Below, one piece after another: positions 29,055 through 36,596 of a stretch of DNA of 40,392 nucleotides (the stretch's first letter is position 1; every line of letters starts with the position of its first letter). The notes under the pieces are model-generated. The model was not told the origin of the DNA. It was given only the letters and a program-made list of their open reading frames with translations, and made no database searches. This DNA is from Vicinamibacterales bacterium (GTDB lineage: Bacteria; Acidobacteriota; Vicinamibacteria; Vicinamibacterales; 2-12-FULL-66-21): contig DASSPH010000091.1 of NCBI GenBank assembly GCA_035699745.1, positions 1 to 40,392 on the forward strand, written 5' to 3'. Made by a program: the position numbers and the translations under genes.

Positions 29055-29453
29055 ATGCACGCGGTTAAATTGGAGAATTTCGCCCGCGATCATCCGGGTC
29101 GAGCGTTTCCGTGGTTCCGGACGCTTGACGCGGGTGAGGCTCGGCTGGCCGCGAAACTTGGCACCGACGCCGACGGAGAGGGAGTCGTTCGCGTTATTTT
29201 CGATCGTTCCCGGTTACTCGCGAACGTCGACGCGGACGATGACACGTTCGAGCCGAAGTCTGTGTTCGACTCGCTGTCGATTCAGCCGACTTCAAAGGTC
29301 GTGGTCAACTGGTATCACTTCGATCAGATCGACGAGATGCACTTTCGGGACCTGAACGCCTTCTTCGCGGACATCTGGTATCCGGCGGCGGATGACATCG
29401 ATATCCTGGACGAGACGCCCTCATGGGTCGTTTCAATTAGGACACGAAGGTGA
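29055..29453 (+). CDS. Hypothetical acidic protein, immunity-like
   Basis: The 132-residue product begins MHAVKLENFARDHPGRAFPW and includes VVNWYHFDQIDEMHFRDLNA followed by FFADIWYPAADDIDILDE. It is acidic and rich in aromatic residues, with no signal or membrane segment. Size, charge and position (third gene after an RHS toxin tip) resemble small immunity proteins, which differ greatly between families. I do not recognise it. The start has no strong ribosome site. The previous gene ends 46 bp upstream. Confidence 0.6.
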   Translation: MHAVKLENFARDHPGRAFPWFRTLDAGEARLAAKLGTDADGEGVVRVIFDRSRLLANVDADDDTFEPKSVFDSLSIQPTSKVVVNWYHFDQIDEMHFRDLNAFFADIWYPAADDIDILDETPSWVVSIRTRR

Positions 29454-29504
29454 CGTGCGGGCGCTGGTGCTGGTCAGAAATAGACTGATGCGGGGGCATG
29501 CCTC

Positions 29505-30521
29505 GTGCGGTTGACCGTCGCGATCCTCGGCGCGCTGCCTCTGGCAACGGCCATGGTCATTGGTGCGAACGGCCACGTGCGTCAGGAGTCCTCTCCTTCA
29601 CCGGGCGACCGGCTCTTCCACCGCGTGTGGACGCCGGTCGACGGCGCCGGTCCGCTCGCCAATGCCCAGAGCTGCGCCGCGTGTCACTCGAGTCCGCGCG
29701 CCGGCGGTGGGGGCCCCCAGAGCCTGGTCATCGTCTCGCCCGACGCGAGGGATCCGAGCGGCGGGCAACTCTTTCGCCAGTTTCTGTTTCGCCCCGGGAA
29801 GGCCGTCGTGCGGCAGCCTCTGCCCAACCGGGTTTTCCGTCGCCGGCCGCCGTCGCTGCTGGGCCTGGGCCTGCTCGAACGCGTCGACGCCGGATCGATT
29901 TCGGCGCTCGCGGATCCGGATGACCGCGACGGCGACGGCGTCTCCGGCCGCATCGCCGCAGATGGTGGACGGTTTGGCTGGAAGGCGCGGTTCGCGCGTA
30001 TTGAGACGGCGGTAGCGGCGGCGCTCGTGAACGAACTGGGTCTCACCAATCCCATGTTCAGGGAACGCGACACGCCGGCGCCCGAGGTCGCCGACAACGA
30101 TGTGCGGGCGCTCTCGGCGTTCGTTCGGACGCTCGCGCCGCCGTCTCCTTCCCGCGCCGGCTCAGAGGGACGAGCCGAATTCGCCGCGTTCGGGTGCGCC
30201 ACGTGCCACGTTCCGCGCCTCGCGGGGATTGCGGATGCCACCCACGCTCCTGCCGAGCCGTTCACGGATCTCCTCCTGCACGACATGGGACGCGAGGGCG
30301 CGGACCTGCATGAGGGCTCTGCTGCCGCCGCCGAATTCCGCACTCCCCCGCTCTGGGGCATCACGGCGATGGACGGTGCATACATGCACGACGGCGGCGC
30401 GCCAACCCTTGACGCCGCGATCCGCGCTCATGGCGGCGAAGGCTCCTCCGCCCGCCGGCGCTACGAGCAGGCGTCCGTCCCGCGCCGCGCGGCGCTCCTC
30501 CGCTTCCTGGCCTCGCTCTGA
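29505..30521 (+). CDS. Exported di-haem oxidoreductase (DHOR/DUF1111-type)
   Basis: The 338-residue product starts at GTG 29505 with a signal sequence (LTVAILGALPLATAMVIGAN). Two c-type haem sites are visible: CAACH at 57-61 and CATCH at 231-235. The segments between them are typical of di-haem thiol-oxidoreductase-like proteins: PSLLGLGLLERVDAGSISAL, a possible Ca-binding loop DPDDRDGDGVSGR at 138-150, FGWKARFARIE, NELGLTNPMF, then after the second haem FTDLLLHDMG, FRTPPLWGI and the C-terminal MHDGGAPTLDAAIRAHGGE. It is periplasmic and needs cytochrome c maturation. Family members often sit beside an imelysin-type protein; none is here. It lies between the RHS module and the conjugation remnants, so it is island cargo. 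Confidence 0.88.
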   Translation: MRLTVAILGALPLATAMVIGANGHVRQESSPSPGDRLFHRVWTPVDGAGPLANAQSCAACHSSPRAGGGGPQSLVIVSPDARDPSGGQLFRQFLFRPGKAVVRQPLPNRVFRRRPPSLLGLGLLERVDAGSISALADPDDRDGDGVSGRIAADGGRFGWKARFARIETAVAAALVNELGLTNPMFRERDTPAPEVADNDVRALSAFVRTLAPPSPSRAGSEGRAEFAAFGCATCHVPRLAGIADATHAPAEPFTDLLLHDMGREGADLHEGSAAAAEFRTPPLWGITAMDGAYMHDGGAPTLDAAIRAHGGEGSSARRRYEQASVPRRAALLRFLASL

Positions 30522-30647
30522 CGGACTGAGGAGAGACTCCTCCTCCACGCTGAATGCCGGCAACCTGAATGCGGCTCAATCCCGAAACATCGCTGCGGCG
30601 GCTCACGACACCACCGATCCGCGAGGGGGTCTGGTGGGTCGCAGCGG

Positions 30648-31422
30648 GTGCCGGCGCATCGTTTTCCGTGGCGCTTGGTGGAGGTTTCCACGCGCCTGGT
30701 CAAGACCGCCAGTCGACGCTTTTCGGCGTATCACCCCGAAATGTCCTTGCTCGTCTCGTGTATGTGGCGCCTGGAAACGCCGCGTGCCCCGCTGGTCAGC
30801 AGCGATGCCGATGACCGACGGTCGAACCGCGTCCTGCTGCGGGCGCTCATCGGCAAACGCATCCGGGCAATCGAACCTACGGGGCGACACGTCAGACCAC
30901 TGGTCCAACGGTGCGCTACCACGTCCAGAAGCTGCCGATCTTCATCACTCGCGACCCGCTACGAGTGCACTTCGTCTGTCTCGGCACCGACCTCACTGCA
31001 CGCGACATCTCAATCTTCGTCAGAGAACATGCCGCTCTGACGACACAGCTCACGGCTCACACCCTTGTCGTTGTCAGGCCGAGTCACATCTCCACGGATG
31101 CGCAGTGTCGTGCGGTCCATGCACAGGCCATCGGAAGCGTCGCGACTCCCGGGCGTGGTTCTTCGAGGCGCGGCGTCGCATCGACAGCGACGAGATCCAT
31201 GCGCTCTCGGTCGAGGACATCCAGCGATACCGGGAGTGCCGACGGCGCGCCGGATCAACCCTAGAGGGTGCGTACCTCAGCTGGGTCGACCACGGATATC
31301 CGAGCTTCACGAACGTCCGCGATCTCGTTGGATCCAACTCGCGGACCACGCATTCGGATCTCGTGGTTGTGCAGCTGCCGCACCGCTACGAACAATTCGG
31401 CGCCATGCTTGGGACCGCATGA
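30648..31422 (+). pseudogene. Frameshifted conserved gene of the island
   Basis: Protein-like sequence hops through three frames. Frame one has SAYHPEMSLLVSCMWRLETP and NRVLLRALIGKRIRAIEPT. Frame two, from about 30911, has VRYHVQKLPIFITRDPLRVH then FVCLGTDLTARDISIFVREH, and ALTTQLTAHTLVVVRPSHIS. Frame three, from about 31150, has AWFFEARRRIDSDEIHALSV and EDIQRYRECRRRAG to the end at 31422. Together they look like one protein of roughly 250 residues broken by at least two frameshifts. Its position before a coupling-protein gene suggests a replication or transfer gene, but I cannot name it. The interval 30522-30647 holds nothing I can support. Confidence 0.5.
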
Positions 31423-31798
31423 CCGTCGGGCGCGCCTGCTTCGTCACGGCTCTCCCACCAGCGTTGGCTGTCTGGCGCAGACAGGCGTCTTAGTCTAGGG
31501 GCCAGCGTTCCACCGTGACGCCGGCCCCACTGTCGGCCCGCACGCTGGCCCCGTCTCTCAGATTCATCGCGGCTTGCGTCTGCAGACGCAACGCCGAGAT
31601 GTCCCGTCGCCGCCCCCACTTGTGCCCGTACGCCGCTGCCCTCCGCGGTGGCGTCTTCTGCCACCGCTGGACCGCTCAGGGGTCCCGACTGATGGGGGGA
31701 GCGACCCCCCTTTCGGCTGTGCCTGAGGCAAAGCCCCTGCGCGGATCACCGCGTCGGGGGGTCGCTCCCCCATCAGTCGTCCCGTCAAGGAGAGAGCC
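31423..31798. other. Non-coding, repeat-rich stretch before the transfer-gene remnants
   Basis: No frame here looks coding. It contains an 18-bp perfect palindrome (31574-31591, TTGCGTCTGCAGACGCAA) and a long near-perfect inverted repeat (31686-31779). It ends with AAGGAGAGAGCC just before the ATG at 31799. The structure could serve as a transfer origin, a terminator or the ends of a small mobile repeat. Confidence 0.45.
31686..31779. repeat. Long inverted repeat, 24-25-bp arms
   Basis: The left arm 31686-31710 and right arm 31756-31779 are reverse complements except for one extra G in a G-run of the left arm. The loop is 45 bases. It ends about 20 bp before the start of the small gene at 31799. 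It is far stronger than any other intergenic hairpin in the island. Confidence 0.75.
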
Positions 31799-32074
31799 AT
31801 GCCGCTGATCAAGCCCCGCGCGCATCGCGTACGCACCCTTCGCCACATCTGCCGTCTCCAGGAACCCGACCGCGATGTGCTCATCGCGTACGCCGCATTC
31901 ATCGGCGAGTCGGCGGACTACGTGCTCAACCAGTTGATCGACACGACGCTCGCCAAGGACCGCGACTTCGTCGCCGGGCGAGCAAACCGCGAGTCCGCTC
32001 CGGGTACCGCACCTGGCGCCACTTCCGCCGACGCAGAAGCCTCGTCCACGACAAACAATCCGACACGGTCATGA
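31799..32074 (+). CDS. Small hypothetical protein, possible ribbon-helix-helix-type accessory
   Basis: The 91-residue product has a strong AAGGAGAGAG site before ATG 31799. The N-terminal ~60 residues read LIKPRAHRVRTLRHICRLQE followed by DVLIAYAAFIGESADYVLNQ and LIDTTLAKDRDFV: a basic strand-like start and then two helices, a layout seen in short ribbon-helix-helix proteins. The C-terminus (RESAPGTAPGATSADAEASS) looks disordered. The stop overlaps the next start in ATGA, coupling it to the coupling-protein pseudogene. Location just after a long inverted repeat would suit a mobilisation accessory or autoregulator. This is a suggestion; no family is certain. Confidence 0.65.
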   Translation: MPLIKPRAHRVRTLRHICRLQEPDRDVLIAYAAFIGESADYVLNQLIDTTLAKDRDFVAGRANRESAPGTAPGATSADAEASSTTNNPTRS

Positions 32075-32740
32075 ACGGCCTACGGGTCCTGCTCGAGCAT
32101 CGCCTCATGATCAGTCTCGCGCTCAGCCTTGTCACCGGTGTGGTCGGACCGTCGTTCCTCCAGCTCACCGTGGACAGTCCCCTCCTGGCCCTCGTTGCGC
32201 ATCAGCGCCCCACATTGTTCCCGCCCCATCGCACGGCTACGTTGCCGTCTGGTGCAGCACCTCGTTCCTGTTCTTCACCGTGGTCTCCACGATGATCTAC
32301 ATCCTGGCTGGTCGCGCCCACACGGCGCGGGCTCTGCAGCGGCTTCCGCCGTACCCTCCGGCTGCCTCGCGGCTGAATCTCTGTCTCTTCCTTGGCGAGC
32401 TGCACTACCTGACCAACGGCGAGCGCGCACCAATGCCGACGTGGTTGACCATTGCTGAGCGCGGTCTCTACACCGGAATCGCGATCGTAGGTGCGATTGG
32501 GTCCGGCAAGACGTCCGCCTGCATGTATCCCTACGTGCAGCAGCTCCTCGCCCGCGCCGGTGACGTCCTCAAGGCGCATCGGTGGTCTCATTCTGGAGGT
32601 CAAGGGAGACTTCTGTGAGCAGGTGCGAGGCATTCTTGTCGTCTGTGGACGCAGCAGACTACGTCGAGATCAGTCTGACTTCGCCCTTCCGCTACAACCC
32701 TCTTCACAACGGGATGGACGACTGTCGCCTGCTCACGAGG
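32071..32740 (+). pseudogene. VirD4/TraG-type coupling protein, decayed
   Basis: Type IV coupling proteins are membrane ATPases that feed DNA to a conjugation channel. The N-terminal part (ATG 32071) has a membrane segment (MISLALSLVTGVVGPSFL). After a frameshift near 32220 a second segment follows (SFLFFTVVSTMIYILAG), then RLPPYPPAASRLNLCLFLGE, LTIAERGLYTGIAIVGAIGS and the rest of the Walker A, GAIGSGKT. A further shift near 32580 leads to GGLILEVKGDFCEQVRGIL, and another near 32650 to DYVEISLTSPFRYNPLHNGM. Walker B and everything after are missing. At least three frameshifts plus a truncation make it non-functional. An intact gene would be about 500-700 residues. It shows that the island came from a conjugative element. 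Confidence 0.72.
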
Positions 32741-33313
32741 GTGCGAGTTGATCGGCAGCCGCGACCATGGCAAACACCCGCGGGATGTATGCTGCAATAC
32801 CGTTATGGGTGCGGAGTCGGCGCCACTCCATCCGATCCCGAGCCGCAACAAGCGTTACCACCACTCCGATGCAAAGCGACGGTTTTTGGGTGGACGAAGG
32901 ACTGACAAATGACTGGTCCAACGTTCCACCGTTCTCTCGCCGAGCGTTACGACGTCCGCCACGCTTGGATCCAACGAGACGACAAGCGCGGCAACGTTCA
33001 CGCTGAGGCAGTGCCGCTGCAATAGACACTCTCCGCCGGCGACAGCGGCAACCGCTCCGAGAGGTAATTGTGCGGAAGTGCTCGGGCGCGTCAAGGCTTC
33101 GTTCGCTGGCTGCTTCGGTGCGCTCACCGCTTCGCGGCCTTGACCCGCCCTGTGCGCTTCCTCTGTCTCGCCACTATCGGAGCGGTTGCCTTCTATCCGG
33201 TCACGCACCTGACAACGGCCGTTTCCGTTCCTGGCACGCGAGACAGGTCCGCCGCACCATTTTCCCGTACCGACACATTGGCCTGACCTTCGCACGCTGG
33301 CCGCGCGTAATCG
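32741..33313. other. Degenerate stretch, no gene supported
   Basis: Nothing here reads as an intact gene. A 38-codon frame from about 32910 (MTGPTFHRSLAERYDVRHAW) and a 72-codon frame ending at 33286 with one hydrophobic segment (RFLCLATIGAVAFYPVTHL) may be scraps of lost transfer genes. There are no clear ribosome sites or hairpins. Confidence 0.4.
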
Positions 33314-34005
33314 ATGCCTCTGAAGGTTTTCAGGTGCTGCACCTACTCAGCCGCCTTCGGACAGCGTACCGAACCCGAATGGAGTGCGCTGCAATTCGTC
33401 AGGGCGATCAAGGGCAAGCCGCTGAAGGAATACGTCGACGTGCCGCTCCCAAGGGTCGACATATCCGGCGCGATCAGTCGCCCGCAGCCCGGGCGCCGGA
33501 CTGATTTGGAGAGATGATCGCTGCGGGCGTGAGCTGGGTGTCCCGACGCAACTGTCGCCCTCGTGCCGATCCCCGATTCAGGTTGCTCCGTCGCCTCGAA
33601 GGCAGCACCAAAGACGCTGATTCTCGCGGCCGCCCTCCGAGACACGCTCATGCCCGGCCTGGCCGGCGTATTCGATCTCCTTCGATGGTGCGAGGCAATC
33701 CGCCGGCACATCTCATCGGAGGCACGCGGGATCCGCAGGAACTCTACAGTCTGTTCCGGCTCCGAGCTCGTGATCTGCCGCGATTGCCGCTCGTGTTGAT
33801 CGACGACGTGCTCCCGTCAGGCGGTCACCTCAGAGCGGCGGCAGCGTTCCTAGCGCACTGTGGCGCCCAGGTGCATATGGCGATCTGCGCAGGTCGCGCC
33901 GAGCTGACGCCAAGCCCGCTCGAGCGTCCCTTCAGCGTTCGCACGGACGTCTTGCCGGACTTCGTCGCGGATCCCGACTGGCTCCTGCCATTCACTTCCG
34001 GTTGA
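33314..34005 (+). pseudogene. Phosphoribosyltransferase-like gene, decayed
   Basis: The first part (33314-33517) reads WSALQFVRAIKGKPLKEYVD through PLPRVDISGAIS and then hits two stops (33515 and about 33530). The same frame resumes with TVALVPIPDSGCSVASKAAP and LILAAALRDTLMPGLAGVFD. A frameshift near 33700 leads to PPAHLIGGTRDPQELYSLF and the PRPP-binding motif LPLVLIDDVLPSGGHLRAAA. It ends at 34005 with DWLLPFTSG. This is the order of type I phosphoribosyltransferases related to ComFC. With two stops and a shift it should be non-functional. Its last 156 bp overlap the recombinase gene on the other strand. Its original role in the element is unknown. Confidence 0.6.
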
Positions 34006-35787
34006 GCCATCTTCGACCGGGCGCTGCGCCCAGACCTGCGCCGCGATCGCGTAAGGTTCACCTGCGCCCGGTAATCCGCTGGCCATTCGCTCCACCGCGG
34101 CACGGGCGGTTTCGTCATTGGCGCGCACGTACCGCATGAACGTTTGTGGCGAGTGGCCGAGAATCTTCGCTCCAGTTTTGGCGTCACCGCCGATGAGTGG
34201 GGCCAGAGCGGTCGCAAACGAGTGGCGAAAACAGTGCGGGGTGAAATAGATCGACGCACCTGTATAGGGGTCCTTCACACGCCGTGCTGCAACCGTGACT
34301 TGGTAATAGAACTCCTGATACCAGGGGACCAGATTTTCGTCGGGCACACGCGAGCGATCCGCCAGGCGATCGAACAAGTCGTACTCGACGAACGTCCGTA
34401 GCGCGGCGATGCCGAAGTCGTTCAGGGGAATTCGCCGACGACTCAGGACGCGTTCCATTCTCCCTGCGTGGCGGCGGTGCTTTTCTGTCGGCATGAGCAC
34501 CGCGCGTTCTTGCAACCGGACGTCTCCGGGTTCCAGCATGGCCAGCTCGCCAACCCTGGCCCCCGTGTGCGCCAACACGGACGCGCGAATGAACGCCTTC
34601 ATCATCCGGGTCCGGTCGGCGCGCCGCCGGTATGGCACCACGTCACGTCTCATCGCCGCCACAAGCCGTGCGACCTCGGACAGCGAGGGAGCGCGGGCCG
34701 TACCAAAGTCGTATGGGGACACCATACCGTCCAGGCCGGCGCGCTGTGACCCAATGTGAAGGGCTTGCCGGAATGATCCCACGCTGAAATACCCGAACTT
34801 GGTCACCTTTCCGCCGCCGTGGTAGCGGTCGGGATGAGCCAGATATTGCCGGCATGCGTCGACAGCGTCAGCGCTCAGAACAACGACCCGTCGCTCTCGC
34901 TGCTCGGTCGCGACTCTGATTTCCCCATGGCCATCGACGGTGACATATCGTTCGAACACACGCTTTGCGGGAATGTGAAGCACGCCTGCCCGCAGATCAA
35001 ATGCCCGCGCATCGCGAATCGACCATAGTTCCTGAATGGTGAGCCCGGCAAACCCCAGCACTGCCGCTCGGACGGACGCAAACGACGGATGTTTACGCGT
35101 GCCTACGAGTGTCGGGGTGCGCATCGCCTCGAGAAGTTGCAGCACCACCTGCAGGGGCTGCGCCTTCTCGACCTCTGGTGATTTCGGTGGCAGACGGTCC
35201 TTGAGTGCGAGGACCGGATTCGCCCAATCTGGGTAGAGCACGCCGAAGAGGTTCGACAAATGCAGCGCCCGCGTTCGCAGGTAAGAAGAGGCCCATCGCC
35301 GTTGCGGTAGAGCGTTCGGCTTCTTTCGAACGATCGTTTCCTGCTTCCATTCCTCGAGGGCGAGTTCCACGAGCTCGGTCGTGATCTTCGTCGTCTTGAA
35401 TGAAGATCCAAGCTTGCGCGTCAGCCAGCTGCCCCACAATCTGAGGCTGTGCTCGCGTCCGCGATAATCCGACACGCTGGCCCGGCGCGCCAAGTAGACG
35501 CGCACGTCCTCTTCGAAGACTCCTGACGCGGTCCGCGCAGCGTCTCGTCGGAGGTCATGCACGCGCGTCGCTCGTTCCCGCTGCAAGTAGTCGAGTGTTT
35601 CCTGAAGTGTGTCGCGTACTTCCTGCGGATACAGCCGGTCAAATTCTCCCGCCCCTCGTCGTCGTGCGCGGACGCGCCAGACCCAATTGCGGCACGCCGC
35701 AAGTTCTTCCTGGCTGCGCAAGGCCCTACGCGTATGAGGATGGACGCGAGAGATGCCGGCCGGCAACCGGACCGCACTAGGACGCAT
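33850..35787 (-). CDS. Tyrosine recombinase (integrase) with an extra degenerate catalytic-like domain
   Basis: The 645-residue product is much longer than the usual ~300-450. The active catalytic domain is in the second half: Arg411 in AHTGARVGEL, Lys436 in PTEKHRR, His518 and Arg521 in HCFRHSFAT, His545 in LGHSP and the nucleophile Tyr553 in FMRYVR. Residues 85-190 resemble a core-binding domain. Between them, about 205-368, lies a second domain of similar layout (VLGFAGLTIQELWSI, VVVLSADAVDACRQYL, VSPYDFGTARAPS) in which the catalytic Arg is Thr250 and the HxxR motif is absent. The tail after Tyr553 is long (~90 residues) and overlaps the phosphoribosyltransferase remnant. The AlpA-type gene ends 6 bp upstream. 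It is the likely integrase for the island. Confidence 0.9.
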   Translation of the reverse strand: MRPSAVRLPAGISRVHPHTRRALRSQEELAACRNWVWRVRARRRGAGEFDRLYPQEVRDTLQETLDYLQRERATRVHDLRRDAARTASGVFEEDVRVYLARRASVSDYRGREHSLRLWGSWLTRKLGSSFKTTKITTELVELALEEWKQETIVRKKPNALPQRRWASSYLRTRALHLSNLFGVLYPDWANPVLALKDRLPPKSPEVEKAQPLQVVLQLLEAMRTPTLVGTRKHPSFASVRAAVLGFAGLTIQELWSIRDARAFDLRAGVLHIPAKRVFERYVTVDGHGEIRVATEQRERRVVVLSADAVDACRQYLAHPDRYHGGGKVTKFGYFSVGSFRQALHIGSQRAGLDGMVSPYDFGTARAPSLSEVARLVAAMRRDVVPYRRRADRTRMMKAFIRASVLAHTGARVGELAMLEPGDVRLQERAVLMPTEKHRRHAGRMERVLSRRRIPLNDFGIAALRTFVEYDLFDRLADRSRVPDENLVPWYQEFYYQVTVAARRVKDPYTGASIYFTPHCFRHSFATALAPLIGGDAKTGAKILGHSPQTFMRYVRANDETARAAVERMASGLPGAGEPYAIAAQVWAQRPVEDGSTGSEWQEPVGIRDEVRQDVRANAEGTLERAWRQLGATCADRHMHLGATVR

Positions 35788-35793
35788 GCGTGC

Positions 35794-36030
35794 TCAACCT
35801 CGTGTGCGCAATAGGTAGCGCAGCACGTCGATGCCTGCGAACTGCACGCGGCGAGTCGTCGGCGACAGTGGTGGAATCGGGAAGCGGTTGCGCTGTCGAA
35901 GGCGGTAAATCGTCGCTCGGGACATGCTGATCCATCGCGGGAGGTCCTCGATATCGATGATGGCCGGCAGCTCGCGCGCAAGGCGCAACGCGTATTCCCG
36001 CTCGCCTTCGCTCAATGTTGGGTTGGACAT
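35794..36030 (-). CDS. AlpA-type helix-turn-helix protein (probable excisionase/regulator)
   Basis: The 78-residue product starts at ATG 36030 with GAGG upstream. The core is IIDIEDLPRWISMSRATIYR followed by LRQRNRFPIPPL and VQFAGIDVLRYL, a winged MerR-like helix-turn-helix as in AlpA and excisionase-type proteins. These bend DNA at att sites or switch on the integrase gene. It is 6 bp upstream of the recombinase gene, on the same strand, and about 325 bp from the right core, so the two form an integration module. Confidence 0.85.
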   Translation of the reverse strand: MSNPTLSEGEREYALRLARELPAIIDIEDLPRWISMSRATIYRLRQRNRFPIPPLSPTTRRVQFAGIDVLRYLLRTRG

Positions 36031-36354
36031 GGCCTTACCTCGGCTCACGCGTCCGCTCGACGCCCGGGACTGCACGATAGCGCGCGCGATGTGTGGCGTC
36101 TGTCGCCGGACGACAGTGTCTGAAGTGAAATGCCGTTGAGTGGTCCACCTGGCCACACCAACGCCGACCGTGCGCCGCAGGCTCGTCCTTGCCTCCGCCT
36201 GCGAGTTCCGGGAGTGCGCCCACCACTGCGCCCACCACCGTCGAAACAGAGCGATATTTACTGGCCTTTTGGGCGACTTCTGGCGACTCCGCACCGAGGT
36301 TTGGAAACCAAAAACTGCAATAGACACGGGCATGAACGCTGGAACTCTATAATT
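36031..36354. other. Right island end: recombinase-site region
   Basis: No gene is convincing in these 324 bp. They hold the TGCGCCCACC pair, a short inverted repeat (36300-36312, TTTGG and CCAAA) and a plus-strand TATAAT at 36348-36353 next to the core. The promoter of the AlpA-recombinase pair should be here. Confidence 0.5.
36212..36236. repeat. Right-end pair of TGCGCCCACC repeats
   Basis: Direct copies at 36215-36224 and 36227-36236 (12-bp period), in the same orientation as the left-end pair. The 13-bp GAGTGCGCCCACC at 36212-36224 is identical to 17434-17446. They lie about 120-140 bp inside the right core. Confidence 0.55.
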
Positions 36355-36596
36355 TCCTCGATCTTCTTGAAGTTGCCATTCTTCTGCCGGTACTCGAGGA
36401 TCCGCTGCGCGGCCTTCGCGCCGACGCCGGGCAGCGTCTCGAGCTGCGCCTGCGTCGCAGTGTTCAAGTTGACCGGAGATGCCGGTGTGGCTTTCGCGCC
36501 GGCCGCCGCCTTTGCCGGCGGCGCCGCTTTCTGTTCGGCGGCGGTCCCGGTCGCGGCGAACGCGGCGACCGCCAGAATCACGAGCAATGCACGCAT
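36258..36596 (-). pseudogene. comEA: ComEA-like helix-hairpin-helix gene, 5' fragment
   Basis: ATG 36596 has GGAGG five bases upstream. Residues 1-20 are a signal (MRALLVILAVAAFAATGTAA). An Ala/Pro/Lys linker follows, then the helix-hairpin-helix VNLNTATQAQLETLPGVGAK with AQRILEYRQKNGNFKKIEE. ComEA proteins bind incoming double-stranded DNA in the periplasm during uptake. At the core (36355-36364) the gene passes into island DNA. The frame then runs on with unrelated residues to a stop at 36258, giving a 112-residue product that lacks the second motif. The missing end is at 17264-17376. The intact protein would be 114 residues. The family may also include non-competence DNA-binding proteins. 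Confidence 0.85.
36355..36364. repeat. Right attachment core (10-bp direct repeat)
   Basis: TCCTCGATCT, identical to 17367-17376. The right side is the 5' part of the ComEA-like gene; the left side is island DNA. Confidence 0.8.

Larger units (their letters stand above)
17367..36364. mobile_element. Genomic island, decaying integrative conjugative/mobilisable element in a comEA-like gene
   Basis: The insert is about 19 kb and is bounded by the direct repeat TCCTCGATCT. It interrupts one helix-hairpin-helix gene whose two halves rejoin in frame. The right end has an AlpA-type gene and a tyrosine recombinase, the standard integration module. Moving left come remnants of conjugation genes (VirD4/TraG-type coupling protein and others, frameshifted), then cargo: a di-haem oxidoreductase, immunity-like genes, a large RHS protein, an exported repeat protein and an AraC regulator. 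Both ends also carry paired copies of TGCGCCCACC. The recombinase frame is open, so excision could still be possible. Self-transfer looks lost because the coupling protein gene is broken in several places. Confidence 0.85.

Noticed and set aside
36348-36353. Outward promoter at the right island border
   Set aside because: TATAAT is perfect, but the only TTGACA-like box (TAGACA) is 21 bp away, too far for a standard promoter.
17367-36364. tRNA gene as the attachment site
   Set aside because: No tRNA-like fold is visible at either end; the target is plainly the helix-hairpin-helix gene.
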